Of a stretch of DNA of 35,555 nucleotides, positions 21,257 to 29,609 are shown piece by piece; the stretch's first letter is position 1, and each line of letters begins with the position of its first letter. A program made the translations under genes and the position numbers. The DNA lies in IMG/VR virus record IMGVR_UViG_3300042453_000714, positions 1-35,555 of that record; one strand, given 5' to 3'. Source of the DNA: a virus. The notes below the pieces were generated by a model that made no database searches, was not told the DNA's origin, and saw only the letters and a list, made by a program, of their open reading frames with translations.

Positions 21257-21280
21257 AACCTCACGCAAGTGAGGTTTTTT
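21257..21280 (+). terminator. Rho-independent terminator of the tmRNA
   Basis: AACCTCAC-GCAA-GTGAGGTT followed by TTTT: an 8-bp perfect stem on a GNRA loop. It closes the RNA region and precedes an ATAAATA box (21292-21298) ahead of the ClpA-like gene. Confidence 0.9.
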
Positions 21281-21318
21281 CACGCATATCAATAAATAGA
21301 TCAAGGAGGATCATACTG

Positions 21319-22338
21319 ATGATCTTAAACTCTAAAAGCCTTTCCGGAAAAGCGAAAGAACTAGAAGATAAATTAAATGCAGTTGTTATCGGCCAAGAAG
21401 AAGCTATTAAAGAATTAGCCATAACAACACAGAAATTCTTCAATGGTCTATCAGATCCAAAAAGACCTATCACATCACTTTTCTTTGCAGGAAAGACTGG
21501 TTGTGGAAAAACGAAGGCCGCAGAAGAGTTAGCTAAATTTTTCGGTGTTGAGAAATTCTTGAAGGTTAATTGTGGAGAATTTCAACAATCACATGAGATC
21601 TCTAAGTTAATTGGTTCTCCTCCAGGATATATCGGTCACTCAGAAACAAAAGCTTTCTTCAACAAGAAGGATGTAGAAGAAACTGTTCCGAACATAATTT
21701 TATTTGATGAAGTGGAGAAGGCAACTGATTCTCTATTCCATCTGCTATTGTCTATTCTAGATAAGGGTGAGATTAAGTTAGGTAACAATGATGTGGTGAA
21801 TTTCAGAAATTGTTTCATTATTTTTACTTCGAATATTGGTGTTGAAGAAGTTGCAAAAAGATCGAAATCAATTGGTTTCGTAGAAGACAAGATAAATGAT
21901 ACCGACGAGATCGATCTATTGAATAAATCCATGAAGGCTAAGTTTCGCCCAGAATTCATGAATAGAATTGAATCTGTTATAAAGTTCAACACACTCAACA
22001 CAGATAACATGAAGAAAATTCTGGAATTAGAATTATCTCAAATTCAATATAGAATTATGTCTTCTAAACTGAATAAGAAGAAAGTCTTTTTCGTGATGTC
22101 TGATGATACTAAGACTAAACTGATTGAAGAAGGTTTTTCAGAAGAATATGGGGCGAGAAATTTAAAGAGAGTTATTTCTAAAAAGATAGAAATCCCTCTC
22201 TCATGTGTGCTTGCGGACGATAGATTAGAATCTGGTGATATTATCGAAATTAAGACTGCAGTTGGCGAAGAAGATTTGATCTTCGAAAAGGCGAAGATCA
22301 AAAGAGCGAAAACTAAGACACTTACACTAGATATCTAA
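21319..22338 (+). CDS. Single-ring ClpA-like AAA+ unfoldase with IGF loop
   Basis: The 339 residues are equivalent to only the second ATPase module of ClpA/ClpB. Walker A GKTGCGKT (58-65), pore loop GSPPGYIG (99-106), Walker B ILFDEVEK (127-134), sensor FTSN (169-172), arginine finger FRPEFMNRIE (Arg216), sensor 2 EEYGARNLKR (276-284). Between sensor 1 and the finger it has RSKSIGFVED, with IGF at 185-187. E. coli ClpA has RKSIGLIHQD at this place, the loop that docks into ClpP, while ClpB lacks it. The N domain and first ring are missing. It probably threads proteins into host ClpP. GGAGG (21305-21309) sets the start. It follows the tmRNA terminator and ends convergently with gene 46, the two stop codons overlapping. 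Confidence 0.88.
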   Translation: MILNSKSLSGKAKELEDKLNAVVIGQEEAIKELAITTQKFFNGLSDPKRPITSLFFAGKTGCGKTKAAEELAKFFGVEKFLKVNCGEFQQSHEISKLIGSPPGYIGHSETKAFFNKKDVEETVPNIILFDEVEKATDSLFHLLLSILDKGEIKLGNNDVVNFRNCFIIFTSNIGVEEVAKRSKSIGFVEDKINDTDEIDLLNKSMKAKFRPEFMNRIESVIKFNTLNTDNMKKILELELSQIQYRIMSSKLNKKKVFFVMSDDTKTKLIEEGFSEEYGARNLKRVISKKIEIPLSCVLADDRLESGDIIEIKTAVGEEDLIFEKAKIKRAKTKTLTLDI

Positions 22339-24056
22339 TCGACATTAATCTTAGTGAATCCATTAACTTTCATGAATCTCAATACTCGTTCAAACTTATC
22401 TGCAAGAAATTCTGTCTTGTGAGAAATAACGAAAGTGTTAGTTTTATCTTTATCGGAAGCCAAGATTTTTAAGAATTCATCGATACCAAGCGCATCTAGT
22501 GATGAATCTAAGATTTCATCTAATATTAATAGATTCGTATTCGCTGCATTCTTCATCTTGGCTATTTCTCTCCAAGTGAACAGAATAGCAAGATCGATTC
22601 TTAGTTTCTCGCCTACAGAAAAAGAGTGATAGGTAAACGACTCTTTTGATTTATTCTTGATGACTTCATCGAAGTTTTCATCTAGTGTGAAGTTCACATA
22701 AAAGTCCATTAATTGAAGATACTTGTTAATGATCTTATTCATCATAGGAAGATAGTGACGAATAATCTTAGTCTTGATTCCATCATCTTTCAATAGGATC
22801 GAAGCAATAGATTGGAGATGTTGTCTATTCAAGAGATCATCTCTCTCTTTATTGTAGGAATCTAATTCTTTCTTAATCTGAGTAGAATCTTCTTGGATCT
22901 TTCTTAGATCTTCTTGTTTCTTGCTATGGAGATCGGTAACTTGTTTCGATAATTTAGATAGATAGTTCTGAATAGAATCTATCTCAAATTCTTTCTGTGT
23001 GATCTCACTCTTTCTAGATTTAATAATATCGAGACTCACATTGATAACATCAATCTCTTTCGAAATATTAGTTATCTCTGTTGAACAAGAATCTAAAGCT
23101 GTTGTGTATTTCTTAAGATCTTTGTTTCTGTCTTCAATTGTTTGTGTTTTGAATGATTCTGGAATAGATTGTGTGCATGTTGGACAAGAATCATTAGTGT
23201 CAAAGAACTTAATCTCTTTTGTAAGAGTCTTAGTCTTCTCTTTGAACGTCGCCGAATATTGAGTTAGTTGAGACAACTTAGTATTCAGATTAGATAATTT
23301 AGAATCATTGACAATGATGTCTTGAATCTCATTTTGAATAGATTTGACAGTGACTTCTTTTGTAATCAGTTGTAGTGTATTTCTCTGAATCTCTTTCTCA
23401 ATTTCTGAGATTTGAGCGTCTAGATTTGATGAAGAATCAGATAGTATATTCGAATGAATCTTAATCTTCTCTTTCGTTAGATCTAGTTTATATGATGTAT
23501 TCGTCAGATCTTCTTTTGTTTTAGAAACTTTAGATTTAAGTAAAACATTCATCTTAGAAAAGATATCTATATCTAATAGATTCTCTACGATATTTCTTCT
23601 ATCCACCGGAGACAACTTCATGAACGGCATATAAGTTGCATTCCCAATCACAACAATTTGTGTGAATGACTTATAATTCATCTTCAAAATATTAGTTTCA
23701 AGGAACTCTTGATAATCTTTTGTGAGAGCATCTTGATTTAAGAGTTTCTGATTTTCGTAGATTTCAAAGACATTAGGTTTCATACCACGTCTGACTAGAT
23801 ATGAATCAGAATTAATAGTGAATGTGACCTCAACAAGAAGATCTGAATTATTCGTTGTATTGATTAATTGTGGTTTATTGACTTTTCTGAATGGTTTACC
23901 GTAAAGAACGAATGTTAGTGCGTCTAGAAAAGACGATTTACCCTGAGCGTTAATTCCCACGCAGAGGTTTGTTTTCGCCGCATTCAGAACGATCTCATTG
24001 AATTTATTGCCTGTAGATAATAGATTCTTGTATTTAATCTTCTCAAAGATAATCAT
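22335..24056 (-). CDS. 46: Recombination endonuclease subunit gp46 (SbcC/Rad50-like)
   Basis: An ABC/SMC-type ATPase of 573 residues (T4 gp46: 560). Walker A GINAQGKSS (34-42) follows the N-terminal strand IKYKNLLSTG. Long coiled coils flank a zinc hook CPTC at 291-294. The signature SFSVGEKLRIDLAI and Walker B LLILDEILDSSLD come at the C-terminal end. With gp47 it forms the MR-like complex that resects DNA ends for recombination-dependent replication. It overlaps gene 47 by 4 bases (ATGA). Confidence 0.96.
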   Translation of the reverse strand: MIIFEKIKYKNLLSTGNKFNEIVLNAAKTNLCVGINAQGKSSFLDALTFVLYGKPFRKVNKPQLINTTNNSDLLVEVTFTINSDSYLVRRGMKPNVFEIYENQKLLNQDALTKDYQEFLETNILKMNYKSFTQIVVIGNATYMPFMKLSPVDRRNIVENLLDIDIFSKMNVLLKSKVSKTKEDLTNTSYKLDLTKEKIKIHSNILSDSSSNLDAQISEIEKEIQRNTLQLITKEVTVKSIQNEIQDIIVNDSKLSNLNTKLSQLTQYSATFKEKTKTLTKEIKFFDTNDSCPTCTQSIPESFKTQTIEDRNKDLKKYTTALDSCSTEITNISKEIDVINVSLDIIKSRKSEITQKEFEIDSIQNYLSKLSKQVTDLHSKKQEDLRKIQEDSTQIKKELDSYNKERDDLLNRQHLQSIASILLKDDGIKTKIIRHYLPMMNKIINKYLQLMDFYVNFTLDENFDEVIKNKSKESFTYHSFSVGEKLRIDLAILFTWREIAKMKNAANTNLLILDEILDSSLDALGIDEFLKILASDKDKTNTFVISHKTEFLADKFERVLRFMKVNGFTKINVD

Positions 24057-25111
24057 AATTTAGAGGCCTCAATATATAGATCGGATAACAATAATTCTAA
24101 TTCTGTGATTTTGTTTTCATCAGGAATTAGATCTGAATAATCTGGAATGGAATTTTTCAACAGAGTAAGTGTATCTTCATTTAGATCTGCAACTTCTTCA
24201 GACGATTCAATCTCTAGATATTGTTCTGCATAGATAATAGATTGTGGATTGGCTTCTGTTAATCTATCACAATATCTATCGAAGAATAGAGGATTAGTTT
24301 TCGATTTAATAAAGACCTTTACGAATGTCTTCTCTAGAGACTTATACTTATTATCAGTATAGACAACATCTTGAATCTTCTTTGCTGAAGAATCATCATA
24401 GAATAATTTGTGAAATAACTTATAAGGATTTTCGATGAAAGTTAATTCAGTTGTTACTGTATCTAAGATATGGAATCCTTTAACATCATCAACATCATTG
24501 AACATTAAATCCCAAGGACATCCAAGATAATAGATATTCGAAGAATCGTTTTTCGTATGAAAATGACCAGATAGAACTAGATCATAATTATAGAAGATAT
24601 CTGAAGATAAACCATGATCACAAATAGCTCCTTTGAACATAGTATATCCTTTGACTTCAAGATGACCAAGAAGGATATTTGCTTTCGATTTAGTGATCTT
24701 CTCTAAGCATTCTTTCTTCTTGTCATCTGTAATCCAAGGAACATAGATTAGATTATCTTCTTCATATACATCTTCGAAAATTCGAATATTGTCATAATCA
24801 CCTAATAGGAGATTTGGTGAATTAATCTCATTAGTATTCTTGAAATATGTATCGTGATTACCAACGATAATATCCATAGTGGCAATATCTGCGATCCTAT
24901 CAAAGAAAGAAGATCTCGCCCATGTAAGTGTATTAAAATTAACAAACTTTCTTTTATCGAATACATCACCTAAATGGATAATCTTATCAATTCCTCTCTG
25001 TTCTAGTGTAGGAAAGAACACATTATCCAAAAACTTATCGAAGTATTCGTAAAAAAGAGGAGAATCGTTTTTGATACCGAAATGTGTATCGGTTATAAGA
25101 GCAACTTTCAT
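24053..25111 (-). CDS. 47: Recombination endonuclease subunit gp47 (SbcD/Mre11-like)
   Basis: Mre11-type nuclease of 352 residues (T4 gp47: 339). Phosphoesterase motifs in order: ITDTHFGIKND (7-17), IIHLGDVFDKR, DIIVGNHDTYF, LLGHLEVKG and LSGHFHTKN. The C-terminal third is the capping and gp46-binding region. Acts with gp46 on double-strand ends. Start overlaps the gene 55 stop by one base. Confidence 0.96.
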   Translation of the reverse strand: MKVALITDTHFGIKNDSPLFYEYFDKFLDNVFFPTLEQRGIDKIIHLGDVFDKRKFVNFNTLTWARSSFFDRIADIATMDIIVGNHDTYFKNTNEINSPNLLLGDYDNIRIFEDVYEEDNLIYVPWITDDKKKECLEKITKSKANILLGHLEVKGYTMFKGAICDHGLSSDIFYNYDLVLSGHFHTKNDSSNIYYLGCPWDLMFNDVDDVKGFHILDTVTTELTFIENPYKLFHKLFYDDSSAKKIQDVVYTDNKYKSLEKTFVKVFIKSKTNPLFFDRYCDRLTEANPQSIIYAEQYLEIESSEEVADLNEDTLTLLKNSIPDYSDLIPDENKITELELLLSDLYIEASKL

Positions 25112-25653
25112 TATTCCATAAACTCCTCTAATTTAGTGAGGATCACATCAATATCTTTAGTCTTCTTCTTCCTCAATAACTTATCTTCATATTTTTCGAT
25201 AATATGATGAGTATTCTCATTTAAGACAGATTTGTTCAGATTAACGAATCTCTTAGATTCCATCTTATGATCTGTGAATAGCGGGGAAGCTTCAAGAGAC
25301 TTAAACTTAACATAGGTTTCAGTAGACTCGTGATCGATCCTTCGCAAGAAGGCATACCAAATAATCTTAGAAAAGTATCCGAATGGATTCTTCGAAGAAT
25401 CCTCATTAAAGTTATGAAGATAGAGAAGACAATTCTGGATTGCATCACCTATCATATCTTCTTTAAATGTGTAACCTGAAAAATTCGGTCTCTTTGCAAT
25501 ATTCTCTGTAATCTTGAGAAGACACTCACCAATATACTCTGGTACTCTTGGTTTCGGCAAACCAGAAAATTCTGATGCTTTGATTGACTGTTTGTAGTCA
25601 ATGAGTGCTTGTAAGAACTCTGCATTATTTACATACTCTCTGGGCAAATTCAC
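25111..25653 (-). CDS. 55: Late-transcription sigma factor gp55
   Basis: Hallmarks of T4 gp55: YVNNAEFLQALIDYK near the start, GECLLKITENIAKRPNFSGYTFKEDMIGDAIQNCLLYLHNF (region 2-like) and NPFGYFSKIIWYAFLRRI. At 180 residues it is close to T4 (185). It directs host RNA polymerase to TATAAATA late promoters, of which this window has several. The start is not an ATG: GTG at 25653, or TTG at 25647, which is better spaced from the GAGG. A promoter lies just upstream. The order 55-47-46 is similar to T4. Confidence 0.93.
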   Translation of the reverse strand: MNLPREYVNNAEFLQALIDYKQSIKASEFSGLPKPRVPEYIGECLLKITENIAKRPNFSGYTFKEDMIGDAIQNCLLYLHNFNEDSSKNPFGYFSKIIWYAFLRRIDHESTETYVKFKSLEASPLFTDHKMESKRFVNLNKSVLNENTHHIIEKYEDKLLRKKKTKDIDVILTKLEEFME

Positions 25654-25685
25654 CTCACTACTAATATAGCATATGATATAATTAT

Positions 25686-25714
25686 ATTATACCTTAATGG
25701 ATAAGATAAAGCAA
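25686..25714 (-). promoter_or_regulatory. Sigma-70-like promoter for genes 55-47-46
   Basis: Minus strand: TTGCTT (25714-25709), 17 bases, TATAAT (25691-25686). Expected leader about 26 bases with GAGG before the gene 55 start. Confidence 0.75.
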
Positions 25715-25734
25715 TAGTTAGTTCTTAACAAGAA

Positions 25735-26343
25735 TTATAATAGAGGTTTCCCCAACATAATTTTCATATGTTCTTCTCCACCAATGGTTCTGATATAGAA
25801 CCCTTCGTGACCCGGATAATTACCAATTGGATGTTTTCCAACCCACTTTACTTTCTTGCCTAAAATCTTCTCAACATCTTCTTGATTATCTATAGATTCC
25901 ACACCATATCTAGTCAGAAGAATATGCATAATAGCATCAGAAACTTCTGCATAATTTCCTGGAGTGTCGAGTTTATCAACAAGATTTTTAACATATTGAG
26001 ATTTAGATTCTTTCGATCCATCAGTCGCACCACCAACCGACTTCAAGCCAAACTTAGTTTTTTTGCTAATGTTAACAACATCTGCTTCTGGATCTTCGTC
26101 GAAATCTAAACCATACCAAACGATAGTCCCAGGATCGTCTTTATCCTTACCTAAAGGAATATCTTCTGGTTTTCTGTAATTTACGTGGCCGCCAACGTAA
26201 CTATAAGACTTATCTATCAAATCGAATAATTCTGCAGATAATTCTGGATCGAATTCGTTGTTTGGTATTTGTAGCCAATCACCTTTCTTTGGGTTTAGAT
26301 CTGAGAATGTTTTCTCGAATATGAATTGTTTGAATGTTTTCAT
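25735..26343 (-). CDS. Capsid-targeted GNAT-like protein (202 aa)
   Basis: The N terminus MKTFKQFIFE matches the T4 capsid-targeting sequence (internal proteins II and III begin MKTYQEFIAE), with I-F-E as the predicted prohead-protease cut. The body has DLIDKSYSYVGGHVNYRKPEDIP, SVGGATDGSKESK, NYAEVSDAIMHILLTRYG and HEGFYIRTIGGEEHMKIMLG. I associate this pattern with a phage protein family distantly like GNAT acetyltransferases. A diverged paralogue is at 28100-28687. Likely packaged in the head and injected. It is the last gene of the late block. Confidence 0.7.
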   Translation of the reverse strand: MKTFKQFIFEKTFSDLNPKKGDWLQIPNNEFDPELSAELFDLIDKSYSYVGGHVNYRKPEDIPLGKDKDDPGTIVWYGLDFDEDPEADVVNISKKTKFGLKSVGGATDGSKESKSQYVKNLVDKLDTPGNYAEVSDAIMHILLTRYGVESIDNQEDVEKILGKKVKWVGKHPIGNYPGHEGFYIRTIGGEEHMKIMLGKPLL

Positions 26344-26358
26344 TTCTTAACTCCGATT

Positions 26359-26865
26359 TCAAAAATACTTATATCTATCTTTAAGATTTTTGTAACTCTT
26401 GTCCTTAACTAGTTTGTCGAATTGACCACTCTCACCATCAAGATAAAAACCACTAGGATCTAAGATAATTCCATTAACTTCCACCCAACTATGTGGGATT
26501 AATTTGAAGTCTTCAACTAATCCAGATTTTTCTGCATATGTTTTGATATCTAATTTAGATTTTGGATTCAATCTCATCCCTTTCATTTTAGAGATATCTG
26601 ATTGTGTTAGAGCATCATAATTGTATTCTGGTTCGTCGATTTGGAACCAACCTTGTTTCATAGCACCATTTTTATCTATGAATCCAGTTTTCACTATTTC
26701 GTTATTGATTCGTTTACTATATAAGAATTCTGATAGATCTTTGGCAGCAATACCACAACCACCTCTTTCGAAATAAACATCTAAACGATCTTCATGCGTA
26801 TTCCAAAATTCTTTGAGTAGATCTAAATTTCTATCTTCATTAATATACTGTTTGAAAGTTTTCAT
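26359..26865 (-). CDS. Capsid-targeted papain/transglutaminase-like protein (168 aa)
   Basis: MKTFKQYINE is a capsid-targeting sequence with predicted cleavage after I-N-E (residue 10). The body has FERGGCGIAAKDLSEFL with Cys37 at the start of a helix, then PHSWVEVNGIILDPSGF with His125 and Asp136. A Cys on a helix N terminus followed by His on a strand and Asp on the next is the triad of transglutaminase/papain-fold enzymes. It may be a protease, amidase or cross-linking effector delivered with the DNA. It overlaps the upstream gene by 4 bases. The fold call is from motifs only. Confidence 0.65.
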   Translation of the reverse strand: MKTFKQYINEDRNLDLLKEFWNTHEDRLDVYFERGGCGIAAKDLSEFLYSKRINNEIVKTGFIDKNGAMKQGWFQIDEPEYNYDALTQSDISKMKGMRLNPKSKLDIKTYAEKSGLVEDFKLIPHSWVEVNGIILDPSGFYLDGESGQFDKLVKDKSYKNLKDRYKYF

Positions 26866-28067
26866 CTGACTTTCCTTAACAATCTCTTTCTTCTATCTAG
26901 ATGCTTTTCTTTTCCTGAACCTGCAATTTGCTTTGTTACTCTTTCTACAGCATCTTTACTGGTAAAGGATTTAACTCTTGGAGCTACTCTCCATTTCCAA
27001 TATGCAATTGCTGTTGCAGCAGCAATACCAGGATATCTTGAAACCATACTTGGATTAGAGACAAGATCCAGATTCAATATTTTACCAATCTTATCATAAT
27101 TATACTTACCTGTTAATTGTAAGAATCCTCTACCACGAAATTTCGCACCATCACCAGGAGATACATTTCCTAAAATCTTTCCTTTTCTTGTATCGAATCC
27201 ATACTTCTTCTCGAATTTAGATACAGAACCTATTTCTTCTAGTTTAGAATATCCTAGAGTTTCATGTTGGGCTTGTGATAAGAAATGATTTAACTCAGCA
27301 CCTTTCAATCCAGAAGATATTGCCATCTTTTTCAATAATGCGAGTCTTTCTTCTGGTGTATCTGCTTTAACAGTCATTAAAGTTGATCTTGGATTAGAGA
27401 TAATCTTCTTAGTTTTGGTCGTTTTTTCAACAGGTATTGGAGACAATTTCTCTGCTTCTAAGTCATTTGCAGAGAACAATCCAGCAGCCAACACAATATT
27501 TCTCAACCAATCTTGTAAAGATTCGTCGATGAAATCTTCTGAGATATTTCTTCTTAATTCAAATCTTACGAATTCTTCTCCATCTACTCTGTTTAATGAA
27601 AGATTCAATTCTTTAGATAATCTATTAGATAATCGATCGTACAACTTAACTCTACTCGGTTCAGACTTAGAAGCTTCGAATACATAATATTCGATATCAT
27701 AAATCTTCTCGGCATTAGACGAAAAGTTTTTTGTTATTTGGATAACAGTTGCAAATATTCTTGCGACTTCTGGATCTTTAACATTTGGATCGATTTTAAT
27801 ATCAGTCTTCAGAGATCTCCAGTTAACCTTAAGAGATACTAGATCTTCTATACCAGAATTAATAAGTTTCGAGAAAGAGATAAGCGCAAAATATTTTTCG
27901 TTCTCTGATCCTTCTGTAATTTCTTCTAAATCGATGGCTACTTTATATGGAACTTTAGTCTTTTCTGTGATGAATAATGCTCTGAATTTGTTGTATCCAG
28001 AAGAAACAACTTCATGATCGAATGGATTATCTAGTATTTCTGTAATATAAGTTTTGAAAGATTTCAT
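26862..28067 (-). CDS. Capsid-targeted protein with GH19 lysozyme domain (401 aa)
   Basis: MKSFKTYITE is a capsid-targeting sequence (cut after I-T-E, residue 10). Residues 15-200 form an unrecognised alpha/beta domain. After a linker (about 215-240), residues 245-401 are a GH19 chitinase-like domain: NHFLSQAQHETLGYSKLEE with the candidate catalytic Glu, GDGAKFRGRGFLQLTGKYNYDKIG and VTKQIAGSG. It shares this domain with the endolysin at 8520-9137. A cell-wall hydrolase inside the head is unusual; it could aid entry, or be a virion component acting during DNA delivery. Confidence 0.78.
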   Translation of the reverse strand: MKSFKTYITEILDNPFDHEVVSSGYNKFRALFITEKTKVPYKVAIDLEEITEGSENEKYFALISFSKLINSGIEDLVSLKVNWRSLKTDIKIDPNVKDPEVARIFATVIQITKNFSSNAEKIYDIEYYVFEASKSEPSRVKLYDRLSNRLSKELNLSLNRVDGEEFVRFELRRNISEDFIDESLQDWLRNIVLAAGLFSANDLEAEKLSPIPVEKTTKTKKIISNPRSTLMTVKADTPEERLALLKKMAISSGLKGAELNHFLSQAQHETLGYSKLEEIGSVSKFEKKYGFDTRKGKILGNVSPGDGAKFRGRGFLQLTGKYNYDKIGKILNLDLVSNPSMVSRYPGIAAATAIAYWKWRVAPRVKSFTSKDAVERVTKQIAGSGKEKHLDRRKRLLRKVR

Positions 28068-28099
28068 ATATTCTTATTTTTGTTGAACATTCATGTTAT

Positions 28100-28687
28100 C
28101 TATTTCAGAATCGGATATCCAACAGTTGTTTCTATAACTTGATCATTATTTGATAATGTTCTTCTATATGTGTAATCATCTAACATTGTAAGATTTGGAT
28201 CTTTATATAATTTCTTTAACAATTCAACGTCTTTAATAATATTAATTCTATCCTTATAACGATTCAATAGAACAGATCTTAGAGCATCTGAAACTTCTAT
28301 CCACCAACCAGGTTCATTCACTAATTCGACAATTTTATCTACAGCATATTTTGAAGATTTAACGCCATTATAAATTTTACCATCGTGTCCAATACCTTGT
28401 ATTTTATTTCCAACCCAAGTTTCATTAGGTCTATTTTTCCTATAGAAAACAGATGACTCAATTTCAGGATCAGAATCTAAATTAATTACTTGCCAGTCTG
28501 ATGGTAAAAGATCATTTACAGTTTGTATGAAAGACCCCATTGGAGTATTATTGTATGCCGTTTTAACGAGATCTATTAGATTGTCTGCGTGTTGTTGTTT
28601 CTCATCATCAGATATTAACACTTCCCATCGTCCAATTTCAAATTTCTCAATAATAGTTTCTATATATATTGTTTTGAAAGATTTCAT
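28100..28687 (-). CDS. Capsid-targeted GNAT-like protein, diverged copy (195 aa)
   Basis: MKSFKTIYIETIIE is a capsid-targeting-like start with a possible cut after I-I-E (residue 14). The body parallels the 25735-26343 protein: NLIDLVKTAYNNTPMGSF, DSDPEIESSVFYRK, GIGHDGKIYNGVKSSK and WWIEVSDALRSVLLNRY. The C terminus is shorter in conserved motifs (the HEGFYIR..GEEHMKI block is lost), so it may have a changed substrate. Likely a second packaged effector of the same family. Confidence 0.62.
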   Translation of the reverse strand: MKSFKTIYIETIIEKFEIGRWEVLISDDEKQQHADNLIDLVKTAYNNTPMGSFIQTVNDLLPSDWQVINLDSDPEIESSVFYRKNRPNETWVGNKIQGIGHDGKIYNGVKSSKYAVDKIVELVNEPGWWIEVSDALRSVLLNRYKDRINIIKDVELLKKLYKDPNLTMLDDYTYRRTLSNNDQVIETTVGYPILK

Positions 28688-28693
28688 ATATTC

Positions 28694-29065
28694 TTAATTT
28701 TTCATGAACGTTGTGAATAGATTCATCATTAGAGTTAAGAAAGATAATCCACCAATAATCATCCACTTAGATTTTTCTAATTCAGTTATTCTCGTCTCAT
28801 ATATCTTTTTTTCTGCTTCCATCTTAGACTTAACTTCGCCGATTTCTTCCCAAACATATTTAAAAGTTGTTTCTGAATCTGTGATTTTTTGTTGATGTTG
28901 TGTGGTGATCTGTGTTATATTGTTGATTAGTTCTTGGATCTTATCGTTAGTTGTATCCAATTTATCTACTATTTTCTGGAATTGTTGTATATCTTTCTTT
29001 ACTAGTTCAACTTGAACTTTTATTTCTTGGACATCTTTTTCCATTTGTTCTAGACCTTTGTCCAT
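28694..29065 (-). CDS. Coiled-coil protein with C-terminal membrane anchor (123 aa)
   Basis: About 95 residues of heptad-rich, charged helix (MDKGLEQMEKDVQEIKVQV onward) followed by one membrane span (WMIIGGLSFLTLMMNLFTTFM) and a two-residue tail. The layout resembles XhlA-type phage membrane proteins found near lysis genes and small tail-anchored proteins. It is flanked by packaged-protein genes but has no targeting sequence itself. Possibly a lysis-accessory or injection-channel component. Confidence 0.6.
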   Translation of the reverse strand: MDKGLEQMEKDVQEIKVQVELVKKDIQQFQKIVDKLDTTNDKIQELINNITQITTQHQQKITDSETTFKYVWEEIGEVKSKMEAEKKIYETRITELEKSKWMIIGGLSFLTLMMNLFTTFMKN

Positions 29066-29072
29066 GATACAC

Positions 29073-29609
29073 CTACTTCAATCCATTTCTTCTTTTGAAC
29101 ATTTTAAATGTTATTGGTTTAGCATAAATTGCAATATTTGCTGTTGAGTTGGCAGGAAGATCTTCTGTAACATCATCTTCTTTGAGTGGTTCTACTTCTT
29201 CATGTGATAGGATAATATCAAAATCTGGTGGGACTAATAGTGGTAGAATATTCTCATTCGCCTCAGCATTATATGATACAGTTATATGTGGTTTGTAAGT
29301 TTCATAATCGTAAGAAGCACCAGCATCTATAGCAGATCTATGTATATCTTCTAAATCTTTAGATTCTACTTCAATAACCAGAGCACGACCGTATGTTGCG
29401 ATTCCAAATTCTTTATGATCTAACCTAACATTCGTCTTGTCAGAAGGAAGAATGTCAACTTCAGGATCTACTTTCGAATATGTTGTTGTGATGTGCAACC
29501 CTTCAACATCAACTGGATCTACAATTCCAGAATCTTTAATCCACTGGGCTAACTTTTTAGAGGATTCTTGACTTAATTTAAAACTTCCGTAAACACCTTC
29601 TAGTAACAT
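29073..29609 (-). CDS. 2H phosphoesterase-like protein (178 aa)
   Basis: Two His-x-Thr motifs define the family: GLHITTTYS (H39/T41) and YKPHITVSYN (H108/T110), with the expected strand contexts about 69 residues apart. Family members cleave 2',3'-cyclic or cyclic oligonucleotide phosphodiesters; the T4 anti-CBASS protein Acb1 is one. The extreme N terminus reads MLLEGV, which contains L-L-E|G, a possible prohead-protease site, but a full targeting sequence is absent. RNA repair is the other natural role given PseT and RnlA. Substrate cannot be told from sequence. Confidence 0.75.
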   Translation of the reverse strand: MLLEGVYGSFKLSQESSKKLAQWIKDSGIVDPVDVEGLHITTTYSKVDPEVDILPSDKTNVRLDHKEFGIATYGRALVIEVESKDLEDIHRSAIDAGASYDYETYKPHITVSYNAEANENILPLLVPPDFDIILSHEEVEPLKEDDVTEDLPANSTANIAIYAKPITFKMFKRRNGLK

